Assembly (NCBI GenBank): GCA_946122785.1
Contig: CAMGYJ010000002.1
Span: 57,127,703 to 57,191,702 of the forward strand
From: Linum tenue
Taxonomy: Eukaryota > Streptophyta > Magnoliopsida > Malpighiales > Linaceae
Direction: 5' to 3'
DNA: 64,000 bases
The position numbers and the translations under genes are program-made. Numbering within the stretch: the first letter of the stretch is position 1; each line of letters begins with the position of its first letter. Positions 12,200-23,715 of the stretch are shown in pieces. A model generated the notes under the pieces. That model ran no database searches. It was not told the origin of the DNA and saw only the letters and a program-made list of their open reading frames with translations.

Positions 12200-13535
12200 A
12201 AAATTAACATAAATTTTTTATTTGAAATAAAAAAGCTGTATTATACAATATACATAGCTCGTACCCAAATAATATGTTTTGTTGGTTGATAATGATTTTT
12301 GTTTACGTGGTTGGTTTTATTAGAATAGAAAACAAGATAATGTAATGCATTAAATATGTAAGGGTAAAATAGTAACATGAAAATGATTCGTTTAAAAATA
12401 ATTACATTGATAAATACCTACATTATCGAATATCTATAGTTTTCAAATGTCTATATTTAAATAAATTACTCATTTTGAAACTACATCAAGTAATAATTTT
12501 GTTCATAATAGTGCTGGTGTACAAGAGCTCAGTTTTGACAAATTTCTCACATACTAGCACTTGAGATTAGATCAGCTACTCCACTTAGGGATGACACTGG
12601 GACAAATCCAGTCATGGTCCTCCCACTACTCGAAAAATCCAACCCTATATGGTCAAACATCCAATATGGCCCGAATTAACCTTGTCTGACCCGTACGAGT
12701 CGGGTCTGGTTACAAGGTCAACCAGTTTATATTAGTTCACTTAACCCATTTAGTCCTCTTTATTTAAGTCCATATTTTTTTACAATTTTAGCATAGTCTA
12801 ATTTAAATTTAAAACTAATTAAAATCTTAGCTTAGTTTAAAATGGAATTCCGATATTCGAAATCAAATGGGGACCAATTTATGAATGATTGTCTAGTTAC
12901 ATTCATGGAAAATCGATGAATCGATGTAATTTATAAATTAAAAGTTTTGAATCAATTTATTATTATTATTATTATTATTTATTTTTGTGAATACCGTTGA
13001 TAAAATTTCTGGGTCCGCCACGGTGCAAATTATTCTTCAATCCTTGTCATAGGGTCCATTTCCTGCTAAATCAAGTAGTAGCAGCCTAAAAGTAAAGTTA
13101 TATTCAATATTCTTAACCGGAAATATACGGTTTTTAAAATTAGAATTGACTTGTATTTTCTATTTTCTTTTCATTTTCAATTGATGGATTGTAGAAAAAG
13201 GAATACTCATGAAACGTGAAGGTGGAGGTAACTTTCCAAGTCAACGATGGCATTGTAAGGGAGGGATAGTTGTCACATTAAAGGAATGGACCGCAATTTT
13301 TAAGCCCCCCTTTCATTTTCATTTCTGTAATATATGAGAGGGTCTTACTTAAATAATTGTTACTGTTTCTAAGGTTAAAAAAGGTTGCTGTATTATTTTT
13401 TGAGGGGGCTAGAGATCTTGATTGAATGATAGATATGAATATAAACAGTTTCATACTTAAAATTCCACATTTCAAGCATATGAAATACTAATATTATCGA
13501 CAATAAGACACTTAGTGATGCGCGATGTTATTACA
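12200..13535. other. intergenic, AT-rich
   Basis: No gene recognised. A stretch near 12588-12760 (AGGGATGACACTGGGACAAA, then GGCCCG/GTCGGGTC motifs) resembles degraded hAT-type MITEs seen elsewhere in the window. A (TTA)n microsatellite lies at about 12958-12980. Confidence 0.5.
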
Positions 13536-13539
13536 TGGT

Positions 13540-13985
13540 ATATGTTTCACTATGGAACGTCTCCCAACAACTCGAGTTATTTAAATCAACTGATTTTCGA
13601 CATGGCATCAGAGCCTTCTCTCACTGAGAGATCTTGTGTTCGAATCGCAACGACCCCCATTTATTAAGCACATGGTATTCAGACCTGTGCAAACTTCAAG
13701 CCCTTGTGAGTGACTTTCGTTTGAGAAAACGTGTTAGTGAGTGTTATAAGATCCATTACTGAACACTCTTCGAGTTATTGGGATCAACCATGTTCTTGAT
13801 ATGGTATCAGAGTTTTCTGTGACCGGAAGGTATTCTGTTAAACACATGATTTCCGAACCTGTGCAGACTTCAAGCCCCTTTATGGTGACTTTCGTTTGAG
13901 GGATGTGTCAATACATGGTATAAAATCCACTATGGAACCTCTCCTAACAACTCAAATTATTGGAATCAACTGGTTTTTTACACAT
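13540..13985 (+). repeat. partial tandem copies of a retroelement-leader-like repeat
   Basis: Three partial copies of one unit begin near 13550, 13765 and 13925 (ATGGAACNTCTCC-type, then AACTCGAGTTATTGGGATCAAC). In the first two copies the unit continues into TGGYATCAGAG (near 13602 and 13801). TGGTATCAGAGC is the classic initiator-tRNA-Met primer-binding site of plant LTR retrotransposons. An inverted copy lies at 54965-55165. The family could be a small TRIM-type element; no coding capacity was seen. Confidence 0.6.
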
Positions 13986-14572
13986 GAATCCGCGTATAAT
14001 CATTTAACTACAATTGACAATATGTTGAAGATTCATCATCAAACGATTTCATAATTACCATGGTGATGATTTCATATTTTGAATCGTTAGTGTCACAGAA
14101 ATGCAGTGAGATTTTATGACCAACATTAGTATAAGCAGCCGGATGACGGTATCAAAACAATGGTGGGTAAAAATCAAAATTAAAAAATCCTCCCATAACT
14201 TATTGGATAGTGAACTTTCGAATTGCGAGAAAGGAGAATAGGCAGAGCTGATCAACAACATCGTCTGCAGCAGTGCAAATCTTTCGAAAATCAACTTCAC
14301 ACTTTAAGAAAACAAAAAAAAAAACAATTAATGACGCCGTGTTCCAGAAAACCCGTCATTTTGATTTGAAGAAATTTAGCTAGAGGGAAGGTAGCTAAAA
14401 AAAAAAGTCAGTCTTCAATTTCTCGCCATGACATATTTTCCATGCATTGAACAACGAATCCATACAACAGTCTATAGAATAGATGGTCGGTCGTCTCATT
14501 TCATTTCAAACCCCCCAGCACAGCCGTACGTTCAAAAGTCTTGACTTCTCTGACCGACGAATCACGAACAAT
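13986..14572. other. intergenic upstream of the calmodulin-like gene
   Basis: No gene or RNA recognised. Likely contains the distal promoter of the downstream calmodulin-like gene. Confidence 0.45.
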
Positions 14573-14576
14573 CTCT

Positions 14577-14594
14577 CTCTATATATATATATAT
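14577..14594 (+). promoter_or_regulatory. candidate TATA box of the calmodulin-like gene
   Basis: A CTCTATATATATATATAT stretch about 80 bp upstream of the ATG at 14671, preceded by a CT-rich run. Position fits a core promoter with a short 5' UTR. Inference. Confidence 0.45.
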
Positions 14595-14670
14595 GTACAT
14601 ATCGATTATGATCCCATGAAAATCTTCTCCTCATAACTTCCCTCTAGCTAGCTTATCTATCTAGTAATTA

Positions 14671-15989
14671 ATGGAGGTTTTAGCAGGAGAAGTGCTGAGC
14701 GAAGATCAAGTCTTCGAGTTCCAAGAAGCATTTTGCTTGCTCGACAAGGATGGCGACGGTAATACCTACATAACATATAAATATATATATAAAATCACCT
14801 TCTTTTTAGCTAGTGATTGATCTGAGATATGTATGTGTGCGCGCAGGTAGGATTACGATCCAAGAACTGGGAACGTCAATCCGGTCGTTGGGGCTGCATC
14901 CGTCGGAAGGAGAGCTGAAGGAGATGATGAGGCAAGTGGACGTGGAAGGGAAAGGGAGCATTGAGTTTGGGGAGTTCTTGGGATTAATGGCGACCAAGAT
15001 GAAGGAGAACGAAGCCGACCAGGAACTCAGGGAAGCTTTCAGGGTGTTTGATAAAGACCAGGATGGCTTCATTTCACCAAACGAGGTAAGTAATTAAGGT
15101 AACCATCTCGATGAATATGTATAAGTTGATGGATTTTCATGGAGTTGGATCTCACTCTTTGTTTGAGGTTTTGCCTTTCTCCATAGCCTTTGGTTGTAAG
15201 TTGACTATTCTTTTTGGTCTGGTTTTGACTTATTCTGGAAGTCTTGTACCGGAAATCGGGGATGGATCCTGAGAATAGTATGCATATCTTAGTTAGTTGG
15301 CATGGGAAAACATTAAAGTATCATTGAATTAATTTTTTTGTTTAATAGGGAAAATAAAAATTCTGGTCATCGATTATAGAAACAAAAATATATAAGAATA
15401 AATTCCGGTCTTCTTTTTCAGCTCAGCATTTTTTTGTTCCCACCCTAATTAATAGGGAACAACTAGCATCCACCACATTTTTTTTTTTATAACCCAAGAA
15501 CCTCAACCCCACGTTGCACTTTGTAACTGCGGGAACACCACTAGGATCTCATTATGCCTCTGGGAACACTCATCTGATGGCTTGGAGGATCGAACATGGG
15601 GAGCTGCCCCTCCCAAGTCGTCACTTTTCTCCGCACTCACACCAGTTGGGCTATGTGACCTTTGGCCCTCCACCACATTCCGAGTTGGGACTGCAACCAA
15701 ATCAATAAAAGGAAATTTCAAATTGTATTTTTCCAACATATTTTCTTTTATTATTATTACGGGGGATGAATATTGTTTTTATCTGTAGTTGCAAAGCGAT
15801 CTTTGTTAATTTAACTGATTCTATGAAATCTTGTGTTGCGTGAAAATGCAGCTGAGGCACGTTATGATGAACGTAGGGGAGAGAGTGACAGATGAAGAGC
15901 TTGAACAAATGGTCAAGGTAGCAGATTTGGATGGGGATGGCCGGATTAATTATGAAGAATTCGTCAAAATGATGATTGCTTCCTTCTGA
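14671..15989 (+). CDS. calmodulin-like protein, CML8/CML11 type (3 exons)
   Basis: Calcium sensor with four EF-hands, expected to bind target proteins in a calcium-dependent way. Exons are 14671-14758, 14847-15085 and 15852-15989, all with GT/AG boundaries and continuous frame, giving 154 aa. The EF loops are DKDGDGRITIQE (25-36), [12 protein letters not shown] (61-72), [12 protein letters not shown] (98-109) and [12 protein letters not shown] (134-145). [12 protein letters not shown] resembles the CML8/CML11 start. Loop 2 has Glu at position 3 and Lys at position 5, which should weaken calcium binding there. The first intron splits the last Gly of DGDG, as in other calmodulin genes. The second intron (15086-15851) carries a SINE. 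Confidence 0.93.
15480..15668 (-). mobile_element. tRNA-derived SINE in intron 2 of the calmodulin-like gene
   Basis: On the minus strand a Pol III A-box-like TAGCCCAACTGGT (about 15654-15642) is followed by a B-box-like GTTCGATCCTCC (about 15596-15585). The unit ends in an A-tail (T-run on the plus strand at 15480-15490). A perfect 11-bp target-site duplication, TCCACCACATT, flanks it at 15469-15479 and 15669-15679. The 189-bp length fits plant SINEs. It lies opposite to the host gene and leaves the splice sites intact. Confidence 0.88.
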
Positions 15990-16259
15990 TAATATACATA
16001 AAGCTAAGCTATAGTGTAGAGTAATCTCATTATCATGTATTTCTATTGCACTACACAAATGAGGATCTAAATATCCGGAAATTTTAATGATCTATGTTTA
16101 TGTACAAAAATCTTATTGTACAATTTTTCTATTTCAAAAATATAATAGCATTTGTATCATAATTCATAACTATGTTATTCATTAGATCACTCATATTATC
16201 GAGATAAAGATAGACGCAAAAGTCTCTAACCTCAAAATGACTGCAGCGAAGAAAAAATA

Positions 16260-17010
16260 AATCAAAACCCACCAACCACTATAGAGACAATGAAAGGGCT
16301 ACTCGTGCTATTATATATAAGGAAAACCATATGAAGTAACACGACCTACAAAACAAAGACTCTAACTAATGAAGTAAACAGCGCAAATCACTAATCTCTA
16401 GGAAGATATATAGCACCTTCTCGAGCATTGAACTACTCTCCATTACAGACTTCATCCAAAAGTACTTGAGCATCCCAAAAGAAGGTCATCAAGGTCCAAC
16501 CCTGTTTGCACACTATCACACTACATCTCACACAACCAGATGCTCCAAGAGAAATGGATCATCTATCCCCTAATAACACTTAGCCTCATAAGCAAGAACC
16601 GAATCTACGATATCCCGAATTAACCATTATCCATCCCCATGTGAAATATTGAACCAACTAATTACAATGCGGGAAGCTCACTCATGCAATGATTCCCCCT
16701 AATTAACCACTAGCCAGATTGGTGATTAATGGTTCTCTAACTTCGTTCACTCTTTGTTCATAATACAGAGAGTCCTTAACAAGGCCCTACTTTCGATTGC
16801 CTACATGGACTTTATCCTCAACTAAGACAACCGACCAAGAAACTTTGAACGAACTCCCTCTACTGGATTAATATACAATACAAAGTAATGAATCGACTCA
16901 CTCTATTGGATTAATATACAATGATTCCCTGCTTCCAATCGATGCTTTCTCTATCAACCTAATCATATATTCTCTCTTCTTGGTCAAAGCGTAAATCAAT
17001 AATACTTTAT
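16260..17010 (-). mobile_element. Gypsy LTR fragment
   Basis: On the minus strand this matches the end of the Gypsy LTR at the right end of the window (63550-63950). Shared blocks include AATCTGGCTAGTG, GGGGGAATCAT, a CCTAATCA..TATTC block and CGCATTGT. No internal coding sequence is present. It abuts the LINE fragment that follows. The left boundary is approximate. Confidence 0.6.
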
Positions 17011-17478
17011 CAAGGAAAATTTGATTCAATATCCATGAAAATATTGGATATGAACTTGAGCTTAACAAGTCAGAGAAATCATACAATCATCAATCCAACA
17101 AAGAAGATCAAATCATGGAGAGCGCGGAAACTGACATATGCAGGCAGGCTGCAGCTCACTTCATCAGTTTTTTATGGGGTTGTTCAGTATTGGTTGCAGA
17201 TCATTATCCTTCCTCATATTATTCTGAAGAAGATATAGAAGCTATGTGTTGACTTTTTATCGCAAGGGATGAGTCATGAAGAGCATAAGTTTCTTGGGAA
17301 AGATTGACAAAACCAAAGAAAGATGGTGGCTTGGGTCTTCGAGACTTGATTATTTGGAATAAAGCTTGTTCTTTGCATGCTATGGTTACTCCTTATGAAC
17401 CGTGGAGCATTATGGGTGGCCTGGATGCAAGAGTATCACGGCAAAATATATGATATTTGGTCCTTCAAAGCAAACTAC
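17010..17478 (+). mobile_element. LINE fragment (after the RT core)
   Basis: The plus frame 17035-17238 reads IKSWRARKLTYAGRLQLTSS and QYWLQIIILP, which corresponds to the conserved block downstream of the LINE RT catalytic core. Further pieces (GGLGLRDLIIWNKACSLHAM, frame-shifted) follow to about 17400. It is truncated on both sides by Gypsy LTR sequence. Confidence 0.75.
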
Positions 17479-19755
17479 TGATGTGTAGAAAACATACAAG
17501 TGATAAAATAATTCTAGATATGCCTAGGATCGTATTCCATAAGGTCTTTTAATAGTAACTACTCAAACCTAACAACTTGAATTTGAGTACGCAATGCAAT
17601 AGAGTAAATGAAGTGGGTTGTGGTGCCCAAAAATTTTGAGTTCCTAAGCTACTAATGCAAGAAAGAAACGAACAAAGATGTAAGCAATAAAGTAATGATT
17701 AGGTACGTAGCTCCTTATAGATAATCTTGCATACAATATCCTCAATAAGATGCATCTATGCATCATCTACTATAATGACATATCCCTTCCTCTAAGGTCA
17801 CTCTCTACCTGAGCATGTGCCTCTTGCGATAGAGATTTGACTAGTTAATGTGTGCTTTGGCTTCATGCCTTCACACAATCAATGAAGAATAAGGAAGTTA
17901 GGATGAATATCCTAATTATGGACTTATGCAAACCATAATTATAACCTATAGCATCGATGATGTAAGAATCATCATTATCCTTCATTATGAATATAAGGGT
18001 AGTTAATCCTCCTAGGCACGCTATGCCTACTACAAGAGATTAGTTTCCTTGTTTGCCACAATAGTAGTATAAACAATGACTATAGTAGCATCATAGTAGA
18101 TTCACATGCATAGAATAATTAAAACATCATATGAAATAAAACATCTGTGATCATACGGAAGAGATGATTAAAGCATCGCAATTACACTAAAGCATATAAA
18201 GGCATAAACATTGATGATCATAACATGAAATGATATAAGCATCTTACGAACGCTTAGAAAGTAATACACAATCATCATAGAATTGACATCCCTAAAAATA
18301 TCGACTAACAACTCAAACAAGAGGGGAAAACATCACCATAGGTACATGCATAAATGATGAATGCTTCCCCTCTAAATCTCAATATGAATTATCCTCCTTT
18401 ATGGATGGCTACTTGTCCCTAGTGGGCCAGAGTGCTGGGTAAAAGGTGTCTACAACTGTAGGGTTGTGCCTCTATTTATACTAGTTACACAAGGGGTTTT
18501 CTAGTCTTTTTCCTCATAAATTCGACCAAAGTCGTCCTTATAACTCAAATTCCTTCGACTTGTGGACGAATTTACTTGCAAAGGAAGCTTCTTGGAACGC
18601 TAGAGCAAAGCGGCGGTCAATGGTTGGTTGGACCCGCTGCTCTTGTTTCTTCTTCAAAACGACCCATTTTTTGTGGGAAACTTCCTCTTTGGATCATGTG
18701 CATGTTCCTACAATTTTTGCTCATATGGACTTCTTTTGACATGTTTGCTCTTCAAAATACTATCATTTGTTCCATATCTTGAGCTTCCAATGCAGAATTC
18801 ATCTATGTTTAGGCCCATGAGTTTGTTTCTTTAACCTCCTTCTGATCCATTAGGTTCCTTGATGATTCAAATTCGTCTTGAGTTGTTTATACCTTTGAAA
18901 AGTACAAAACAACATCATAAATTCATCAAATAGGTCTATCCAAATAGTTATAAATTCTATATAAAATATATTCAACGCCACTAAAGATGCATTAATAGAA
19001 TGGGGTAATCTATCAAATATTCGGCGAAACACTATATATGAAGTGTCATCAGAACTACCCCACACTTAAAATTTGATTGTCCCCAAGCAAACACTGCTAC
19101 AATCACACAATGAAAGCTAAGAAGCATCACTCAATTTGAGCACATTCTAAGACGACATTTCAATCAACGAGGATTATACTAAAGTTCATTCTCTCCATGT
19201 AACCACTTCACTCAACGATTAATGCTCTCCATTCGACACCCCTCTATAGCATTGACCCTCCACACATATCAAGGAAAAGAGTTAAACAATCCCCTATGCG
19301 TCAGTAGTATCACAAAAACTACTCTTGCTCGGTCGCCGGTAATAAAAAACAAAATCTATTTGTACTAAATAGGACGATTCGGCAAGCAAAATCATAAAGA
19401 GAGAGACTCCCATTGTCAAAAAGGATGTGATGTGCTTAAGTTAAAATAAATTTTGTGAAAAGTTTACCCATACATTTTTACACTCTCGTTCTTAGTTGAT
19501 TACTTATGATTGATGTGAGTAAGCCTTAATGTCCTTATGAGACATGCATCTCAGTGATGTGGTTGCATGTTTTTATTAATTGTTGCACTTAAGTTGTTAG
19601 GTACTTGCTATCGAGAATGAAGAAATGATTAAAGCGGCGCGATTACACTAAAGCATCTAAAGGCATAAGCATCAATGATCATAACATAAAGCGATATAAG
19701 CATCTTATTAACGCTTAGAAATAAATACACAATCATCATAGAATTGACATATGTT
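17479..19755 (-). mobile_element. Gypsy (Tat-like) element remnant: LTR, polypurine tract, internal part, LTR stub
   Basis: Read on the minus strand, a candidate 3' LTR of about 1.57 kb runs from 19051 (TGATGACAC) to 17479 (ACACATCA). It is preceded by the polypurine tract AAGTGTGGGG (19067-19058) and the conserved GCTTGGGGACAA block that plant Tat/Ogre-type elements carry before the 3' LTR. The segment 19622-19755 repeats 18163-18290 in the same orientation and is probably a stub of the other LTR. No gag-pol remains, so a large internal deletion is inferred. Confidence 0.65.
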
Positions 19756-19886
19756 GTTATCGTTGCAAGGATAATGGTGTAGCTGCAAATTCTCCATCAA
19801 AGACAACAAGTACCAAACTTTTAAGTTCATTACAATCTGTAATTTTGCAGATTCATTGTGTTAAAAAATGCTAAGTTCCGTAGCCT

Positions 19887-19924
19887 ATTCATTCATTCAT
19901 TCATTCATTCATTCATTCATTCAT
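19887..19924. repeat. (ATTC)n microsatellite
   Basis: About nine uninterrupted ATTC units in tandem. Confidence 0.97.
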
Positions 19925-20299
19925 AAGGTGGTGCTTGAGGGACCAAATTTCATTATAGTAGCAGCTCCTTTAGTCCCATAGACTATGATTCTAATGATTA
20001 TTGAGCAGAAAACATTTAGCACAAGCATGCAAACTAGTTCATAGAGTTGTGAAAAAGGAAAAAAAAACCGATGCAGCTCATGACTCATTCATATAAGAAC
20101 TTTAATATTAATCATAGGAGTCTACATAAGCTTGAATCAAAGCAATTTAAAGGGGGCAAATCATAAGCTTGAAACAATAAGCTTCCTCTACTCTGTCCCA
20201 AAACAAAACATGCAGCAGCCAAATTCAAAAAAGTAAATTTCCAACCCATCCCATACAAAAATAGAGTTAGGGAAAGAGAAATATGATGCACATACTTAC

Positions 20300-21156
20300 T
20301 ATGGGTTAGTGGAAATAGAGCTGCACAATCTGGTAGAGCACCCTGAGATTGAAGCCTGCAAAGAGCATTGAGCTTGTCGAACTTGAGATTGCAGCGTGCA
20401 GAGAGAACTACCAGCAACATGACCTGAAACAGAGAAACCAAAAGAAAAAAGAGTATGACAAGGAATAACAGAACTAGTGAGACACAATCACATAGCACTA
20501 CGACACAACATGGCCTGCAATCAACTAGCCAAGTTTGCTAAGCTACAAGCTTGCTCGGCGAATTGCAGCAACAACTTTGAAAAAATTATAGTAGCAAACA
20601 TCAAACATTTGCAAGCAATCAACTCAGTTCCTTCAAATTGAACGCAAAAACAGAATATATATACAAATTGCCAAGCTTCCTAACAATACTGATCCCTACA
20701 GCTTACCAAATGAACATGGTAGCCAAAAAAGACCATGCAAAATCAGAGGAGTCCATAGAGATAGCTCAACATTTAACCGTTCAGTAACCAGAAAGCTAAA
20801 ATATGGTCATTCAAAAGGATCAGTAACCAATAACCCTTACATGATTATATAGCAGTCACCCATCAAAATTAATCTCTTTCGAGAAAAACATCATTACCCA
20901 ATGACAACAAGCACATCAAACCCCTAATTTGGAGCTTAAAGATCCTGATAGATCTCGAATGTGATATCCTGATCCAAAACAAACAGCATGTAACCAATTA
21001 AAGAGAACTCAAACCAAAGAAACAATTAGGTCAAGCCAAGCACGAAGCAGTTTAGGGGAGAAAAATATTACCACAATCAGAGTCCTGGAGGGTAGCAAGC
21101 ACACCATTTGAACTCCATAGGCGGCGAATCTGACTAGGTCTCACTGATCGAAGCAT
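20300..21156 (-). pseudogene. 5' two exons of an unidentified gene with a mitochondrial-presequence-like N-terminus
   Basis: Minus strand. Exon 1 is 21156-21072 and begins MLRSVRPSQIRRLWSSNG. Exon 2 is 20423-20300 (GHVAGSSLCTLQSQVRQAQ...). The donor after exon 1, the acceptor CAG before exon 2, and the strong donor GTAAGT after exon 2 all keep one frame (phases 1 and 2). The 69 residues are rich in Arg, Ser and Leu with almost no acidic residues at the start, as in mitochondrial presequences. I cannot name the protein. No third exon was found before the Gypsy remnant, so this is probably a truncated copy or captured piece. A fold-back element sits 20 bp upstream of the ATG. Confidence 0.5.
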
Positions 21157-21176
21157 AACATGGGGTGAGAGTATCA

Positions 21177-22077
21177 GAAAAAATCCCAAAATACACATGT
21201 TTTTAAAAAAATCACCAAAATATACACGTTTTATGAAAAATTCCCAATCTACACATGTTTGGGTATCACCGTGGCAGTCAACCGCGGTGAAGCCTTCACC
21301 GCATTTGTCGGCTGCGGTGAAGGCCTGACCTAAGGCTGAAACTTCAAACTAATGTAACTTTGCGCGCGGTTATCCGATTGTAGCGAAAGTTTTTTTGATT
21401 CCGCATAACTTTTCAAGAACTACAATTTTACTTTGGAAGGTGATAACTATGTGCTCCTCAATCCAAAAGTCATAAAAATTTTTTTTATTGCGCATAACTT
21501 TTTAAGAACTACAATTTTACTAGGAAAGAATTTTCAAAACAAGAAATATTTTTTTGTATACAGAATTTTGGGAATAACTTTGCCTTTACTTTTCACAAAT
21601 CCACATACATTCCAAAATTATAGTTATGACCAAAGTTGTAGTCCTTAAAAGGTTATGCAAAATCAAAAGAAAGTTTCATGACATTCGGATTGTGGAGCAT
21701 ACTTTTATGGTCTTCCAAAGTTTGTCGAAATAAAAAAATTGCTCGTTCGGGGTAGCAAACGACATTTTTTTGGATGAAGGCTGATGGCTGATTAAAAGAT
21801 CTTAAGAAGTTATGCAGAATCAAAATAAAAATTCACTACAATCGGATAACCGAGTGCAAAGTTACGTTAGTTTGAAGTTTCAGCCTTAGGTCGGGACTTC
21901 ACCGCCGCCGACAACTGCCGTGATGCATTCACCACTTTAGTTTGCAGTCGTGAATGCATTCACCACGGTTGGCGGCCGTGGTGATGCTCAAATTATGTGT
22001 AGATTGGGAATTTTTCATAAAAAGTGTGTATTTTGGGAATTTTTTAAAAAAACGTGTGTATTCTGGGGAAAATCCAG
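21177..22077. mobile_element. 901-bp fold-back element with very long inverted repeats (Mutator- or hAT-like)
   Basis: The left arm (21177 to about 21420) and the right arm (about 21850 to 22077) are inverted copies. Shared blocks include AAAAATTCCCAATCTACACAT, GACCTAAGGCTGAAACTTCA and CGGTTATCCGATTGTAG. The middle also shows related inverted blocks (GCTCCWCAATCC, GCATAACYTTTTAAG). An 8-bp direct repeat, GAGTATCA, flanks it at 21169-21176 and 22078-22085. No transposase is visible, so it is non-autonomous. Confidence 0.8.
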
Positions 22078-22085
22078 GAGTATCA

Positions 22086-22901
22086 CGGTTGGGAAATGCG
22101 GAGCTCCAATTTGTAGAACCTGAAACACGAGAAAAACGAACCAATGTGGAAAACTAAATCAACTCCAATTTTCAGTTTGATGCCGATGTGTCTGCAAAGA
22201 ACTTCTTCGCTGGAAAAGAATCCAGGTCTTCAACTGCCATTGAATTGGGATTTCTCTTCTCTGTATTTGGGTTCTGGTTTTGATAAAAAGTGTTTGTCTT
22301 GACCTTAACCCCAAGTTTTGAATCCATTAGAAAATCAAAAAATAAATGTTCAGAAATGTCTACGGATGAGCAATTTGAAACCCAAACTGGAAAGTGGAAA
22401 CCCCTAATTTTAGTTTCAAAACCTAGCAAAGATGAAGAGGCAAGGAGTAGTGAACCCGGAGGAGATGCCAGTAACGGTAGACACACCAAGGCATTGAATC
22501 CACGAGAGAGAAGGAAGTCCGAATCGATGATGAACCACGAAAGTAAAGGTGCTAGTGGAGGCGGAAGGCAGAGGCTGGAGTAACAGGGGGAGAGGGAGGG
22601 AAAGCAGTTCTTGGGAGAATTTTTTAGTCGATGAGCGGATATGTTTTGTGGGAAGAAAGAGAATTTGGGGGGGGGGGGGGAACCTACTTCAGCTAAAAAC
22701 AATGAAAAAAACTCAGAAGGCCCGCTACTCATTTTTTTCCTTCCCCCCATAATGAATTTTCCTTCAACAGCTTGTAAAACGGAATTTCTAGCTCTTCCCT
22801 CTATTATTTCAGGTTACCGACAAAATTTTTAATTTTGTAATTCTAGTTTCGCACCAACGATAAAAAGAACTTATGTCGTTGATATTTGTCGTTAATAGGC
22901 C
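22086..22901. other. unassigned sequence between fold-back element and CACTA-type end
   Basis: Probably the upstream leader region of the truncated gene at 20300-21156, interrupted by the fold-back element. A minus-strand open frame of 192 aa (22750-22172) has no recognisable domain and I do not call it a gene. A G-run lies near 22670. Confidence 0.4.
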
Positions 22902-22914
22902 TTTTCTTGTAGTG
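22902..22914. mobile_element. CACTA-type transposon end (one terminus)
   Basis: TTTTCTTGTAGTG matches the inverted terminal repeat of plant CACTA (En/Spm) elements (CACTACAAGAAAA on the other strand). Just inside it are repeated GTCGTT/AACGA subterminal motifs (22850-22895). The partner terminus was not found in the window, so the element is truncated or extends through later insertions. Confidence 0.6.
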
Positions 22915-23159
22915 TTTTTTTCTTTTTGGTTCCTTGATTTTAATCATTAAATGTGGAGTTGTAGCAATCCCCATGGAACGATAATCTTACTTACTTTTAT
23001 AACTCGATCGATAAGTTGCATATACATTTTATCGTATTAGTGTCACTTTGATATGTACCCTTCACTTGCTGCAGACAGCAGACTTCATATCAATGAGTAC
23101 AAACTACCGAGCATGGTCGATCCTTCCATCCATCCTCGACTTCATCTTATTTGGTAGTG

Positions 23160-23715
23160 GGAAAGTAACTATCCATTATATTTCTTTGCTCTGAAACCTC
23201 AAAATGCTTCCATCATTTTTATAGGATGGAAGCAGAGGTCAAGAATGGAATGGCTAAAAGAAGGACAAAAAAACACAAAGACGTTCCATGCAAAAGCAAC
23301 AGAAAGGAGGAAGAAAAACACAATAAAGAAGCTCAAAGATTATCAAGGAAAGATGACCTGGGCCAAAAGGAGATAAAAATGCTTTGTAAATTACTATTCT
23401 GATTTGTTCGAAAGTAAAATTGAGGAAGTGAACTGGCGAGTGGTGGAAGCAATTGACACTAAAGTTACTATGGAAATGAATCAAATGCTCCTCGGGCCTT
23501 TCTTAGGGGAAGAAATACAGAGTGCCCTCTTTCATATGAGAGCAACTAAAGCTCCTGGCAATGATGGTTTTCCTGCTCTTTTCTTTTAGAAAAAAAGGAA
23601 CACCCTTGCTCCAAGAGGTTACCAGGGAACTCACCAACTTTCACCATCATGGTACTTTACCGGCAAAGCTTAACAAAACGATTATTACCCTTGTCCCTAA
23701 GGTAAAGAATCCAAT
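23160..23715 (+). mobile_element. LINE fragment, 5' piece of a split copy
   Basis: Plus-strand LINE ORF2 pieces: [20 protein letters not shown] (about 23230), VNYYSDLFESK, MRATKAPGNDGFPALFF (about 23535-23590) and LNKTIITLVPKVKNPISPK (to about 23725). These are the pre-RT linker and the first RT motifs. The sequence changes abruptly at about 23720 into Gypsy LTR. The 3' piece probably resumes at 25470. Confidence 0.8.

Noticed and set aside
13600..13670. tRNA-like B-box (GTTCGAATC) in the 13.6-kb repeat
   Set aside because: No cloverleaf could be formed; the TGGTATCAGAGC-type block fits a retroelement primer-binding leader better than a tRNA gene.
22172..22750. 192-aa minus-strand open frame
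   Set aside because: No recognisable domain, biased composition (Ser/Pro/Leu), lies in a transposon-rich area; kept as unassigned sequence.
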